Positions 10,545 to 21,210 are shown, counted from the stretch's first letter. The stretch: DNA of 64,000 nt from Noviherbaspirillum saxi (GCF_003591035.1 NZ_QYUO01000001.1:744001-808000), one strand, 5' to 3'. Notes: generated from the sequence alone by a model not told the origin. Translations and numbers: made by a program.

Positions 10545-10636
10545 GCCGGTGTGCATACGCAAGCGGGAAGCGAAACAAACTCGCCTGCGGCTTAGACAGG
10601 TTTCGCTTCTTTATCCGCTTGCGTATGCACACCGGC
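10545..10636. repeat. Long perfect inverted repeat, 22 bp plus 10 bp
   Basis: The arm at 10545-10566 is the exact reverse complement of 10615-10636 (22 nt). Directly inside, 10567-10576 pairs exactly with 10600-10609 (10 nt), separated from the outer right arm by a few unpaired bases. A transcript would fold into a 32-bp stem. No T-run follows. Confidence 0.85.
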
Positions 10637-10663
10637 GGCTGCTCACAGCGGGAAAGGCTGACA

Positions 10664-10823
10664 CCCATCCCCACCCTGACCCTCCCCTTGAAGGGGAGGG
10701 AATCATGCGTTCTTTACATTTCAACCGTAGTCAGAAATACCCGTATTTCCACCTGTTGAATTTATAAAGTAAAGGACAGCACAGTTCCCTCCCCTTCAAG
10801 GGGAGGGTCAGGGTGGGGATGGG
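10664..10823. repeat. Inverted pair of a 39-nt C-rich repeat
   Basis: The 39 nt at 10664-10702 reappear in reverse complement at 10785-10823. Each copy contains its own palindrome, CCCTCCCCTTGAAGGGGAGG on the left. About 80 nt of lower-GC sequence with no open frame of interest lies between them. Confidence 0.85.
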
Positions 10824-10848
10824 GTGCAGGCAGTTCCCTTGTAGCGAC

Positions 10849-10957
10849 GCCAAAAGAGTGCCGTTCAAAACGGATAAGAAGCGCAGTTGTCTGGGCCCGC
10901 GGAGGGGAGCCGCAGGCGAGTTCTGCGCTTCCCGTTTTGAACGGCAGTCTTTTGGGC
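10849..10957. repeat. Third inverted pair inside the cassette
   Basis: 10849-10886 and 10923-10957 pair over about 35 nt, including TGCCGTTCAAAACGG, with one mismatch and a 3-nt indel. The 36-nt centre is GC-rich. Confidence 0.75.
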
Positions 10958-11023
10958 ACCCGCGCAGCGGGCGGCGATGCAGGGTTCGGCCTCGGCGGCC
11001 CCCCTATTTTTGCCTACTTTTTT

Positions 11024-11105
11024 GGCGAAGCAAAAAAGTGAGTGGCCCGCCGGGGCCAGTCCCGGCAAGCTCGTCCGAAGAAACAACGGAATAGAATCAC
11101 CGAAG
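11024..11105 (-). repeat. Right outer inverted repeat of the cassette
   Basis: Reverse complement counterpart of 10410-10492. The shared core GTGGCCCGCCGGGGCCAGTC is identical, while the distal part has drifted. It ends 18 nt before the glpR stop codon, so glpR transcripts read into it. Confidence 0.7.
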
Positions 11106-11122
11106 AAAAAGCAATCCATCAA

Positions 11123-11884
11123 TCAAGGCGCCACCACCACCTTCACATGCGCCTCCTTCAACACCTTCGCCAACCCCTCCGGCGGCTTAACATCCGTAAA
11201 CAACATATCAATCTGCGACAGATGCGCCATCCTCACCAGCGCCTGCCGCCCGAACTTATCCCGATCCGCCACCAGCCACACCTCCCGTGACTGCTCGATA
11301 ATCGCCTGTGCCACCTTCACCTCACGCGGATCGAAATCGCGTAGCGTGCCATCGGATTCGATACTCGAAATCCCGATAATCCCGATATCCACCTTGAATT
11401 GCCGGATGAAATCGATCGTCGCCTCACCCACGATGCCGCGATCACGTCCTCGCACCACGCCGCCGGCGATGATGACCTCGCATTGCGGGTTATCGGCAAG
11501 AATGGCCGCGACGTTCAGATTATTCGTTACCACATGCAAGCCATGGTGATGAACCAGCGCCCGCGCCACTTCCTCCGTTGTCGTGCCGATATTGATCAGC
11601 AGCGAACATCCGGCTGGCACCTGTTTCGCCACCGCGCCGGCAATGCGTTGCTTGGCATCGATATTCATCACTTGCCGCTGGCTGTAGTCGATGTTTTCCA
11701 CCGATGAGGGCAGGCCCACGCCGCCGTGATAGCGGGCCAGCAGCTTGGCTTCCTCCATCTGCTTGACGTCGCGCCTGACCGTCTGCGGCGTCACATCCAG
11801 CTGCTGCGCCAAGTCTTCGACCGACATCGTGACGCGCTGCCGGACCACTTCAAGCAAACGTCTTTGACGTGGATTAAGAGTCAT
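11123..11884 (-). CDS. glpR: Glycerol-3-phosphate regulon repressor, DeoR family
   Basis: This 253-residue DeoR-family regulator has an N-terminal helix-turn-helix (about residues 18-42, including VEDLAQQLDVTPQTVRRDVK). Its C-terminal sugar-phosphate sensing domain holds NIGTTTEEVARAL and a D-R-x-K-F-G motif. In GlpR the ligand is glycerol-3-phosphate, which releases the repressor from DNA. It is divergent from glpD with 159 nt between, a typical autoregulated arrangement. Tandem half-sites lie in that gap at 11928-11947. The function follows from the neighbouring glycerol genes; the ligand itself is not readable from the sequence. Confidence 0.92.
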   Translation of the reverse strand: MTLNPRQRRLLEVVRQRVTMSVEDLAQQLDVTPQTVRRDVKQMEEAKLLARYHGGVGLPSSVENIDYSQRQVMNIDAKQRIAGAVAKQVPAGCSLLINIGTTTEEVARALVHHHGLHVVTNNLNVAAILADNPQCEVIIAGGVVRGRDRGIVGEATIDFIRQFKVDIGIIGISSIESDGTLRDFDPREVKVAQAIIEQSREVWLVADRDKFGRQALVRMAHLSQIDMLFTDVKPPEGLAKVLKEAHVKVVVAP

Positions 11885-11927
11885 TCCTTATCTCCGATAA
11901 ACAATTACAGGACACTTAAACTGATTG

Positions 11928-11947
11928 TAAACGAACATAAACGAAAA
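11928..11947. promoter_or_regulatory. Candidate GlpR operator, tandem repeat
   Basis: TAAACGAACA and TAAACGAAAA lie head to tail between glpR and glpD. The complement reads TTTTCGTTTATGTTCGTTTA and contains the TGTTCG core known in GlpR sites. DeoR-family repressors often use such short direct repeats. A further TTTCGATTCGATTG-like stretch lies at 11971-11984. Confidence 0.55.
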
Positions 11948-12043
11948 AATAAAGTCAAAATATGTGTTGATTTCGATTCGATTGTTGTCGTATCTTTACG
12001 CTCTGTCATGTTACCGAGAATACACTTCTAAGGCGATTACCGC

Positions 12044-13582
12044 ATGGAAATCAGTCAGCACACTCTGGATTGCGACCTGCTGATCGTGGGCGGCGGCATC
12101 AACGGCGCGGGCATCGCGCGCGATGCGGCCGGACGCGGTCTGTCGGTGGTCCTGTGTGAAAAAGATGATCTGGCCGCGCATACGTCATCGGCCTCGACCA
12201 AACTGATCCACGGCGGCTTGCGGTATCTCGAGTATTACGAATTCAATCTTGTGCGCAAGGCACTGATCGAACGCGAGGTGCTGCTGCGTTCGGCGCCGCA
12301 TATCATGTGGCCGTTGCGCTTCGTAATGCCGCACGACAAGGGGCAGCGTGCGGGGTGGATGATCAGAACCGGGCTGTTCTTATATGACAGCCTGGCCAAG
12401 CGCGAGATTTTGCCCGGCTCCCAAGGCATAGACTTGCGCCGCCACGCCGCAGGCTCACCGCTCAAGCCGGAGTTCACCAAGGGATTCGTCTACTCCGACG
12501 GCTGGGTCGACGATGCGCGCCTGGTCGTATTGAATGCGGTCGATGCGGCGGAACGCGGCGCCAAGATTTTTACGCGCACGCTTTGCACTTCGGCGCAGCG
12601 TCAAGGAGATCACTGGCTTGCCCAATTGCGCACCGCTTCCGGCTCCGTGGTTGCGGTCAAGGCAAAAAGCCTGGTCAATGCTGCCGGCCCATGGACCGCG
12701 CACTTTCTGCAAACCGCGGCGCAACGCCCGTCGGCAAAGTCGCTGCGGCTGATCAAGGGCAGTCATATCGTGGTCAAGCGCCTGTTCGACCATCCCTATG
12801 CCTACATCTTTCAGCATCCGGATGGCCGCATCGTCTTCGCGATTCCGTATGAACAGGATTTTACGTTGGTCGGCACCACCGATATCGATTACCAGGGCGA
12901 CATGAACAAGGTGGCGATCGACGAGAAGGAAATCGCTTATCTGTGCGAATTGACCAATCGCTATTTCCGCAGATCCATTACGCCCGGCGACGTGGTCTGG
13001 ACGTATTCCGGCGTGCGTCCCTTGGTCGAGGACGAGGCGGCAAGCGCTTCCGCAGTCACGCGCGACTATCGCTTTGAAATGGATGCGGACGGTCCGCCGC
13101 TGCTATCGGTGTTCGGCGGCAAGATCACGACCTTTCGCAAACTCGCCGAAGAAGCCGTCGACATGCTGGCGCCAAAGTTGCCGACGCGCAGCAGCGGCGC
13201 ATGGACCGCAAAGGCATGCATGCCCGGCGGCGATCTGTTCGGCAGCCAGCCGACCAACCAGTCGGTGCTGCAATTCGATCGCTTCGTGCAGGAGCTCCAG
13301 AAGCAGTATGCATGGCTGCCGGCGGCGCTGGTTGCCCGCTATGCCCGCGCCTACGGTTCGCGTACCCGCATGCTGCTGGCCGGACGCACCCGAGTCGGCG
13401 ATATGGGAGAAGAAATCGCGCCGGGCTTGTATGTGGCCGAAGTGAATTACCTGATGGAGCATGAATGGGCGGTAAGCGCGGCCGACATTCTGTGGCGACG
13501 CTCCAAGCTCGGCCTGCATCTTCCGGCCGGAAGCGAAGCAAAACTGGATGCATGGATGCGCACGAGCAGGGCCGTCGCATAG
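12044..13582 (+). CDS. glpD: Aerobic glycerol-3-phosphate dehydrogenase
   Basis: GlpD is a membrane-associated FAD enzyme that oxidises glycerol-3-phosphate to dihydroxyacetone phosphate and passes electrons to ubiquinone. The 512 residues begin with the FAD-binding Rossmann motif VGGGINGAGIARDAAGRG (residues 15-32). Further in are the STKLIHGGLRYLE motif and a late FAD contact GGKITTFRKLAEEA. The length matches the family. It is the first gene of the glycerol block, controlled by the gap shared with glpR. The ABC transporter genes follow 66 nt downstream and probably share its transcript. Confidence 0.96.
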   Translation: MEISQHTLDCDLLIVGGGINGAGIARDAAGRGLSVVLCEKDDLAAHTSSASTKLIHGGLRYLEYYEFNLVRKALIEREVLLRSAPHIMWPLRFVMPHDKGQRAGWMIRTGLFLYDSLAKREILPGSQGIDLRRHAAGSPLKPEFTKGFVYSDGWVDDARLVVLNAVDAAERGAKIFTRTLCTSAQRQGDHWLAQLRTASGSVVAVKAKSLVNAAGPWTAHFLQTAAQRPSAKSLRLIKGSHIVVKRLFDHPYAYIFQHPDGRIVFAIPYEQDFTLVGTTDIDYQGDMNKVAIDEKEIAYLCELTNRYFRRSITPGDVVWTYSGVRPLVEDEAASASAVTRDYRFEMDADGPPLLSVFGGKITTFRKLAEEAVDMLAPKLPTRSSGAWTAKACMPGGDLFGSQPTNQSVLQFDRFVQELQKQYAWLPAALVARYARAYGSRTRMLLAGRTRVGDMGEEIAPGLYVAEVNYLMEHEWAVSAADILWRRSKLGLHLPAGSEAKLDAWMRTSRAVA

Positions 13583-13648
13583 CGGATTGTGCCCCAACGA
13601 TAAGAACGGCGATAACAACCGCACAGGGATTTTTAGGAGGAAGACAGC

Positions 13649-14749
13649 GTGCTTCTCGTATTGGAAAACGTCAGCAAGAAACATGGCGCGGAAGATCATA
13701 TCTATCCGACCTCGCTCTCGCTGATACCGGGGACGATCAACGTGCTGCTCGGGACCACCCGGGCCGGCAAGACTTCATTGATGCGGCTGATGGCCGGGCT
13801 CGACCGCCCGACCGGTGGCCGCGTGCTGGCCGATGGCAAGGATGTGACCGGCGTGTCGGTGCGTCAGCGCGACCTGGCAATGGTGTACCAGCAATTCATC
13901 AACTATCCCTCATTTACGGTATTCGACAACATTGCTTCGCCGCTGCGCATACAGCGCGTGCCTGAAGCGGAAATCAGGAAGCGCGTGGCCGACATGGCCG
14001 AGCGCCTGCATATCGCGCCCTATTTGCAGCGTTCACCGGCCGAACTGTCCGGCGGACAGCAACAACGCACCGCGCTCGCCCGAGCGCTGATCAAGAATGC
14101 AGGACTGCTGTTGCTCGACGAGCCGCTGGTCAACCTCGATTACAAATTGCGCGAAGAATTGCGACGCGAACTGACCGAATTGTTTTCCGAAGGGCATACC
14201 ACCGTTGTATACGCAACGACCGAACCGCTCGAAGCCTTGCAGCTGGGCGGGCATGTCGCGGTCATGCATGAAGGACGCGTGCTGCAGGAGGGGAATACGG
14301 TCGAGGTCTTCAATGCGCCGAACTCGATCCAGGCGGCACGCACGTTCAGCGACCCGCCGATCAACTTGATGGAAGCCACCGTCGATGCAGGCGGCGTTGC
14401 ACGCCTGAGCGGCGATCTGTCGATCCAGCTCAATCCCGGACAAGTACAGCGCGCGGCCGGGCACAAGCAAGTCGTACTGGGACTGCGCGCGCATAGCTTG
14501 CACCTCGCCGCGCGCTATCCCGACGATATCGCCATCGATGCCGAGGTGGATCTGTCCGAAATCAGCGGTTCCGAAACCTATATCCACGTACATCGCGGCC
14601 CGATTGCACTGGTAGCGCAATTGCCCGGTGTGCACGATCTTGAACTTGGCTCGCGTTGCAGCATGTATTGCCGCCCGGGCGACTTGTTCCTGTTCGCTTC
14701 CGACGGCGCGCTGTTGTCGGCACCGAAGCAGAACGAGACTGGAGCATAA
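13649..14749 (+). CDS. glpS: Glycerol ABC transporter ATPase GlpS (variant H-loop)
   Basis: A MalK-type ATPase of 366 residues, the first gene of a GlpSTPQV-type glycerol importer as known in rhizobia. The GTG start at 13649 is fixed by AGGAGG at 13635-13640. Walker A is GTTRAGKT (residues 35-42), the signature is a canonical LSGGQQQ (133-139), and Walker B has D157-E158. The switch histidine is missing: the usual V-T-H-D reads A-T-T-E, with Thr191 in its place. The partner GlpT has the opposite defect. A C-terminal TOBE-like domain follows. The name is by synteny and family; the transported substrate is inferred from glpD and glpK. Confidence 0.88.
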   Translation: MLLVLENVSKKHGAEDHIYPTSLSLIPGTINVLLGTTRAGKTSLMRLMAGLDRPTGGRVLADGKDVTGVSVRQRDLAMVYQQFINYPSFTVFDNIASPLRIQRVPEAEIRKRVADMAERLHIAPYLQRSPAELSGGQQQRTALARALIKNAGLLLLDEPLVNLDYKLREELRRELTELFSEGHTTVVYATTEPLEALQLGGHVAVMHEGRVLQEGNTVEVFNAPNSIQAARTFSDPPINLMEATVDAGGVARLSGDLSIQLNPGQVQRAAGHKQVVLGLRAHSLHLAARYPDDIAIDAEVDLSEISGSETYIHVHRGPIALVAQLPGVHDLELGSRCSMYCRPGDLFLFASDGALLSAPKQNETGA

Positions 14750-14751
14750 GC

Positions 14752-15837
14752 ATGGCCCGTATCGAACTCAGGGAACTGGCGCACGCCTATGGCGCCAATC
14801 CGTCGCAGCCCAGCGATTACGCACTGCGCCCGATGGACATGGACTGGGACGATGGCGGCGCCTATGCGTTGCTCGGTCCTTCCGGCTGCGGCAAGACCAC
14901 GCTGCTCAATATCATTTCCGGCCTGGTGCGTCCTTCGCACGGCCGCGTGCTGTTCGATGGCAAGGATGTCACCGAACTGCCGCCGGAGGCGCGCAATATT
15001 GCGCAGGTTTTCCAGTTTCCGGTGATCTACGACACCATGACGGTGTTCGACAATCTCGCTTTCCCGCTGCGCAATCGCGGCTGGAAAACCGGCGACATCA
15101 ACAAGCGCGTGCATCAGGTCGCGGAAATGCTGGAACTGTCGCCGGACCTCAAGCATCGCGCAAGCGGCCTGTCGGTCGATGCGAAACAAAAGATTTCGCT
15201 CGGTCGTGGCCTGGTGCGTCCCGACGTAGCTGCCGTGTTGTTCGACGAGCCTCTGACGGTGATCGATCCGCACCTGAAATGGCTACTGCGTCGCAAGCTC
15301 AAGGAAATCCATCACGAGCTCAAGCTCTCGCTGATTTATGTGACGCATGACCAGGTCGAGGCGCTGACTTTCGCCGACAAGGTGGTGGTCATGACGCAGG
15401 GCGAGGTCGTGCAGGCAGGTAGCGCGCAGGAATTGTTTGAAGAACCGGCGCATACCTTCGTGGGCTACTTCATCGGCAATCCCGGCATGAACCTGCTGCC
15501 ATGCTCGATCGCCGATGGACACGCGCGCATTGATGGCAGCAGCATTGCATTGTCTCCTTCCACTGCCGCGGCACTGCAGGGAGCACAGGGCAAGATCACG
15601 CTCGGGATCCGCCCCGAATTCGTCGAATGCGAATTCGAACAGCAGGAGGGCACCGTGCCCGCCACCGTGAATGCGGTGCGCAACCTTGGTACGCATTACC
15701 TGGCCGACTTCCAGCTGGGCGGAAATGCAGTGTTCGCCAAGCTGCGGTATCTGACAGCGCGTGCGGGTGACAAGGTCTGGCTGCGACTGCCGCCAGACCG
15801 CACGCTTTACTACGTCAACGACAAGCGGGTAGCCTGA
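14752..15837 (+). CDS. glpT: Glycerol ABC transporter ATPase GlpT (variant signature)
   Basis: Second importer ATPase, 361 residues. The ATG at 14752 begins 2 nt after the glpS stop and gives a protein colinear with GlpS; an upstream in-frame ATG at 14656 lies inside glpS. Walker A is GPSGCGKT (42-49), Walker B has D165-E166, and the switch histidine His199 is in YVTHDQVEAL. The ABC signature is degenerate, LSVDAKQ (140-146) instead of LSGGQ. Paired with GlpS, it should give one complete and one degenerate ATP site. This gene is unrelated to the E. coli GlpT glycerol-3-phosphate antiporter that shares the name. Confidence 0.88.
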   Translation: MARIELRELAHAYGANPSQPSDYALRPMDMDWDDGGAYALLGPSGCGKTTLLNIISGLVRPSHGRVLFDGKDVTELPPEARNIAQVFQFPVIYDTMTVFDNLAFPLRNRGWKTGDINKRVHQVAEMLELSPDLKHRASGLSVDAKQKISLGRGLVRPDVAAVLFDEPLTVIDPHLKWLLRRKLKEIHHELKLSLIYVTHDQVEALTFADKVVVMTQGEVVQAGSAQELFEEPAHTFVGYFIGNPGMNLLPCSIADGHARIDGSSIALSPSTAAALQGAQGKITLGIRPEFVECEFEQQEGTVPATVNAVRNLGTHYLADFQLGGNAVFAKLRYLTARAGDKVWLRLPPDRTLYYVNDKRVA

Positions 15838-15838
15838 C

Positions 15839-16708
15839 ATGAAAACCTATAACAACCGCGCGTGGTTCCTGATCCTGCCCGTGATTCTGTGCGTGGCATT
15901 TTCCGCCATCCTGCCTTTGATGACGATCGTCAACTATTCGGTGCAGGATATTCTCAGTCCGTCGCAGAGCGTGTTCGTCGGCACCGAATGGTTCAAGCTG
16001 GTGATGCGCGACAGCGAATTGCACGGCGCGCTTTATCGGCAGATGCTGTTCTCATTGTCGGTGCTCGCGATCCAGATTCCGCTCGGCATCCTGATTGCGC
16101 TGACCATGCCGGCGCAGGGGTGGAAAGCGTCATTGTCGCTGGTGCTGATCGCGCTGCCGCTGCTGATTCCCTGGAACGTAGTCGGTACCATCTGGCAGAT
16201 CTTTGGCCGTGGCGATATCGGCCTGCTCGGCTATGGCGTCAACAGTCTCGGCGTCAACTACAACTACACAGGCGATTCGATCGACGCGTGGGTTACCGTG
16301 CTGGTGATGGATATCTGGCACTGGACGCCACTGGTGGTGTTGCTGTGCTATGCCGGCTTGCGTGCGATACCGGACGCATATTACCAGGCGGCGCGTATCG
16401 ATGGCGCGTCGCGCTGGGCGGTATTCCGCTTCATCCAGTTGCCCAAGCTGCGCAATGTGCTGATGATCGCGGTGCTGCTGCGCTTCATGGATAGCTTCAT
16501 GATTTATACCGAGCCCTTCGTGCTGACTGGCGGCGGTCCCGGCAATGCGACGACTTTCCTGTCGCAATACCTGACGCAAAAGGCGGTCGGCCAGTTCGAC
16601 CTTGGTCCGGCTGCGGCATTTTCCCTGATTTATTTCCTGATCATCCTGCTGTTCTGCTTCCTGCTGTACAACTGGATGCAACGCGTCGGCACGGGAGACC
16701 AAAAATGA
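15839..16708 (+). CDS. glpP: Glycerol ABC transporter permease GlpP
   Basis: An inner-membrane permease of 289 residues of the binding-protein-dependent MalF/UgpA type, with six probable membrane segments. The cytoplasmic EAA loop that docks the ATPase reads YYQAARIDGASRWAVFRFI. It starts 1 nt after the glpT stop, and its stop overlaps the glpQ start (ATGATG). It pairs with GlpQ to form the glycerol channel. The specificity is inferred from the operon. Confidence 0.9.
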   Translation: MKTYNNRAWFLILPVILCVAFSAILPLMTIVNYSVQDILSPSQSVFVGTEWFKLVMRDSELHGALYRQMLFSLSVLAIQIPLGILIALTMPAQGWKASLSLVLIALPLLIPWNVVGTIWQIFGRGDIGLLGYGVNSLGVNYNYTGDSIDAWVTVLVMDIWHWTPLVVLLCYAGLRAIPDAYYQAARIDGASRWAVFRFIQLPKLRNVLMIAVLLRFMDSFMIYTEPFVLTGGGPGNATTFLSQYLTQKAVGQFDLGPAAAFSLIYFLIILLFCFLLYNWMQRVGTGDQK

Positions 16709-17511
16709 TGAGCAAACGCCTGACGGCACCCATACTCGCAATCTATCTGCTGCTGTCGCTGCTGCCGATCTACTGGATGCTGAATATGTCGCTCAAGACC
16801 AATGAAGAAATCATTGGCGCGCTGACGATGTGGCCCAGCAACCTGACCTTCGACAACTTCAAGACCATCTTCACCGATCCGTCCTGGTATGACGGTTACA
16901 TCAATTCGATCATTTATGTGGCGATCAATATGGTGTTGTCGGTGCTGGTCGCTTTGCCGGCGGCCTATGCGTTTTCGCGCTATTCCTTCCTTGGGGACAA
17001 GCATTTGTTCTTTTGGCTGCTGACCAACCGCATGACGCCGCCGGCGGTGTTCCTGCTGCCATTCTTCCAACTGTATTCGACGGTGGGATTGATGGATACC
17101 CACCTCGCGGTGGCGCTGGCGCATATGGTGTTCAACGTGCCGTTGGCGGTCTGGATCCTGGAAGGTTTCATGTCCGGCATACCGAAGGAAATCGATGAAA
17201 CCGCATATATCGACGGCTACAGTTTCCCGAAATTCTTCGTCAAGATTTTTCTGCCGATGATCAAGGCCGGCGTTGGCGTGACGGCATTCTTTTGCTTCAT
17301 GTTCAGCTGGGTCGAACTCCTGCTCGCACGCACGCTGACTTCGGTCAATGCCAAGCCGATCTCGGCCACCATGACGCGCACCGTGTCGGCCGCCGGCATG
17401 GACTGGGGCGTACTGGCAGCGGCCGGCGTACTGACGATAGTCCCGGGCGCATTGGTGATCTGGTTTGTCCGGCATTACATCGCCAAGGGCTTTGCGATGG
17501 GGAGGGTGTGA
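16705..17511 (+). CDS. glpQ: Glycerol ABC transporter permease GlpQ
   Basis: The second permease, 268 residues, of the MalG/UgpE type with six membrane segments. The EAA-like loop is EIDETAYIDGYSFPKFFVKI. The ATG at 16705 overlaps the glpP stop. Within this system the name means permease; it is not the glycerophosphodiester phosphodiesterase called GlpQ in E. coli. The small DUF2160 gene follows 1 nt after the stop. Confidence 0.9.
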   Translation: MMSKRLTAPILAIYLLLSLLPIYWMLNMSLKTNEEIIGALTMWPSNLTFDNFKTIFTDPSWYDGYINSIIYVAINMVLSVLVALPAAYAFSRYSFLGDKHLFFWLLTNRMTPPAVFLLPFFQLYSTVGLMDTHLAVALAHMVFNVPLAVWILEGFMSGIPKEIDETAYIDGYSFPKFFVKIFLPMIKAGVGVTAFFCFMFSWVELLLARTLTSVNAKPISATMTRTVSAAGMDWGVLAAAGVLTIVPGALVIWFVRHYIAKGFAMGRV

Positions 17512-17512
17512 C

Positions 17513-17797
17513 ATGGAAAACACGTTTGCATGGATGGCGTGGACACCGCCGGTCGCGATCTTTTTCACCGCGATCGTGTTGATGCTGATCGGGATGACCC
17601 TATGGCAGATACGCGCACCGACGATCGAGCGCAAAGGGTTTCTCCCGATTCCGACGACTCGCGGCGACCGGCTGTTCATCGGCTTGCTGACCGCAGCCTA
17701 CGTCAACCTTGCATGGGCCGGGTTGACCGAACTGCAGCAATGGATGGGTGCGGTAGTTGGGTTTGTTGTCTTGCTGATTGTGATGCGCTGGGGTTGA
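17513..17797 (+). CDS. DUF2160 small membrane protein of the glycerol importer operon
   Basis: A 94-residue protein with three likely membrane segments: PPVAIFFTAIVLMLIGMTLW, a second around RLFIGLLTAAYVNLAW, and a third at the C-terminus. It matches the DUF2160 family, which is typically encoded between the permease and binding-protein genes of GlpSTPQV systems. The ATG at 17513 lies 1 nt after the glpQ stop; a longer in-frame start at 17465 would sit within glpQ. Its role is unknown; a conserved accessory subunit of the importer is the plain inference. Confidence 0.82.
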   Translation: MENTFAWMAWTPPVAIFFTAIVLMLIGMTLWQIRAPTIERKGFLPIPTTRGDRLFIGLLTAAYVNLAWAGLTELQQWMGAVVGFVVLLIVMRWG

Positions 17798-17879
17798 TCT
17801 GCGCCGCGGTGCAGGCTGGCTACCTTTCCCGCTAGTCCTGCGCTTCTGTCCAAGGGAAAGGCATAAAAAAGGTGGAGAT

Positions 17880-19604
<1,725 letters not shown>

Positions 19605-19619
19605 TATCATTCGCTCTGG

Positions 19620-19646
19620 AAAAGCGCGGCAGGTGCCGCGCTTTTT
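19620..19646 (+). terminator. Rho-independent terminator after glpV
   Basis: AAAAGCGCGGC (19620-19630) and GCCGCGCTTTT (19635-19645) form a perfect 11-bp stem with loop AGGT, ending in a T-run. Confidence 0.88.
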
Positions 19647-19725
19647 CGGTTAAGGGCTTATACAGGAGTAAGGTGAAATCGCTTACCTTATTCCTGCATG
19701 AGGCCATCAGTAACGGAGACGTCCG

Positions 19726-21210
19726 GTGACCCAATACATTCTCGCCCTCGATCAGGGCACGACGAGTTCGCGCGCCATCCTGTTTGATCATGACGGCCGC
19801 ATTCATGGCATTGCGCAACAAGAGTTTCGTCAGATCTTTCCGGAGTCCGGTTGGGTGGAACATGACGCCGGCGAAATCTGGCGCAGTCAGCTTGCAGTCG
19901 CTCAGCAAGTGTTGAAGGAAAACGGCGTGACTGCCGAGCAGATTGCTGCGATCGGCATCACCAACCAGCGCGAGACCGTCGTGTTATGGGATCGCGCAAC
20001 GGGTGAGCCGGTTGCCAATGCGATCGTCTGGCAAGACCATCGTACTGCCGGGCTGTGCGATGCCCTGCGCGAACAAGGCAAGGGACAGGTATTTCAGCAA
20101 AAGACCGGGCTGGTCATCGATGCCTATTTCTCCGGCACCAAATTGAAGTGGCTGCTGGATCAGGTGCCAGGTGCACGCACCCGTGCGGAGCGGGGCGAGC
20201 TGGCATTCGGCACCGTCGACTCCTGGCTGATCTTCAAGTTATGCGGCAAGCATGTGGTGGATACCAGTAATGCATCGCGCACCTTGCTGTTCAACATCCA
20301 CACCATGCAGTGGGATGAGGAATTGCTCGCACTGCTCGACATACCAGCCGGCATACTGCCGCAGGTCGTGCCAAGCAGCGGCATCGTCGGCCATAGCGCA
20401 GTCGAACTGCTTGGCGGTGCGATTCCTATCGCCGGCATCGCGGGCGACCAGCAGGCGGCCACATTCGGCCAGGCCTGCCATCGTCCAGGCATGGCGAAGA
20501 ATACCTATGGCACCGGTTGCTTCATGCTTATGAACACCGGCAAGCAGGCGATCGCTTCGCGCAACAACCTGTTGACGACTGTCGGCTGGACGATCGCCGG
20601 CCAGTCCGACTACATGCTGGAAGGCAGCGTATTCAATGCCGGCGCGGCCGTACAGTGGCTGCGCGACGGTCTCGGCATCATCAAGACATCGGCTGACGTA
20701 GAAGCGCTTGCGCAATCCGTGCCTGACTCGGGCGGCGTATTTTTTGTGCCGGCCTTTGCCGGTCTCGGCGCACCGTATTGGGATGCGTATGCACGCGGCA
20801 CAATACTCGGTATCAGTCGCGGTACGACGGCAGGGCATATCGCACGCGCGACGCTGGCCGGCATTGCCTATCAAAGCGCCGATGTGCTCGATGCGATGCA
20901 GCGCGATGCAGAGATTCAGTTGACTGAACTGCGCGTCGACGGCGGTGCGGCACGCAATGACTTGCTGATGCAATTCCAGGCCGATGTCCTCGGCGTGCCG
21001 GTGGTGCGGCCGATGGTCACCGAAACGACCGCATTGGGTGCGGCTTATCTGGCGGGCTTGGCGGTCGGATATTGGCAATCGACAGAAGAAATCGCTGCAC
21101 AGTGGAAAGTCGAGAAGCGCTTCGAACCGCTGATGTCGGCCGATGAGCGTGCACAGCGATTGGCGCAATGGCGTCGCGCGGTACAGCGCTCGCAACAATG
21201 GCTTGAGTGA
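19726..21210 (+). CDS. glpK: Glycerol kinase
   Basis: GlpK phosphorylates glycerol to glycerol-3-phosphate, trapping it in the cell. The 494 residues start with the FGGY-kinase phosphate loop [16 protein letters not shown] and carry WTIAGQ and the C-terminal signature [18 protein letters not shown]. The start is GTG at 19726, preceded by GGAG. It lies after the glpV terminator, so it has its own promoter in the 120-nt gap or depends on read-through. With GlpD it completes conversion of glycerol to dihydroxyacetone phosphate. No glpF facilitator is present in the window. Confidence 0.96.
   Translation: MTQYILALDQGTTSSRAILFDHDGRIHGIAQQEFRQIFPESGWVEHDAGEIWRSQLAVAQQVLKENGVTAEQIAAIGITNQRETVVLWDRATGEPVANAIVWQDHRTAGLCDALREQGKGQVFQQKTGLVIDAYFSGTKLKWLLDQVPGARTRAERGELAFGTVDSWLIFKLCGKHVVDTSNASRTLLFNIHTMQWDEELLALLDIPAGILPQVVPSSGIVGHSAVELLGGAIPIAGIAGDQQAATFGQACHRPGMAKNTYGTGCFMLMNTGKQAIASRNNLLTTVGWTIAGQSDYMLEGSVFNAGAAVQWLRDGLGIIKTSADVEALAQSVPDSGGVFFVPAFAGLGAPYWDAYARGTILGISRGTTAGHIARATLAGIAYQSADVLDAMQRDAEIQLTELRVDGGAARNDLLMQFQADVLGVPVVRPMVTETTALGAAYLAGLAVGYWQSTEEIAAQWKVEKRFEPLMSADERAQRLAQWRRAVQRSQQWLE

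Larger units (their letters stand above)
10410..11105. repeat. Gene-free cassette of nested inverted repeats
   Basis: No credible gene lies between the peroxiredoxin stop (10399) and glpR (11123). The stretch is bounded by imperfect inverted copies of one sequence, 10410-10492 and 11024-11105, sharing the core GGCCCGCCGGGGCCAGTCCC on the right side. Inside are three more inverted pairs: 10545-10636, 10664-10702 with 10785-10823, and 10849-10886 with 10923-10957. The overall layout resembles a non-autonomous mobile element or a cluster of dispersed repeats. No transposase remnant and no clear target-site duplication were seen. Confidence 0.65.

Noticed and set aside
10977..11549. Open frame crossing the right outer repeat into glpR antisense
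   Set aside because: It consists of repeat sequence and the antisense of glpR; no coding signal.
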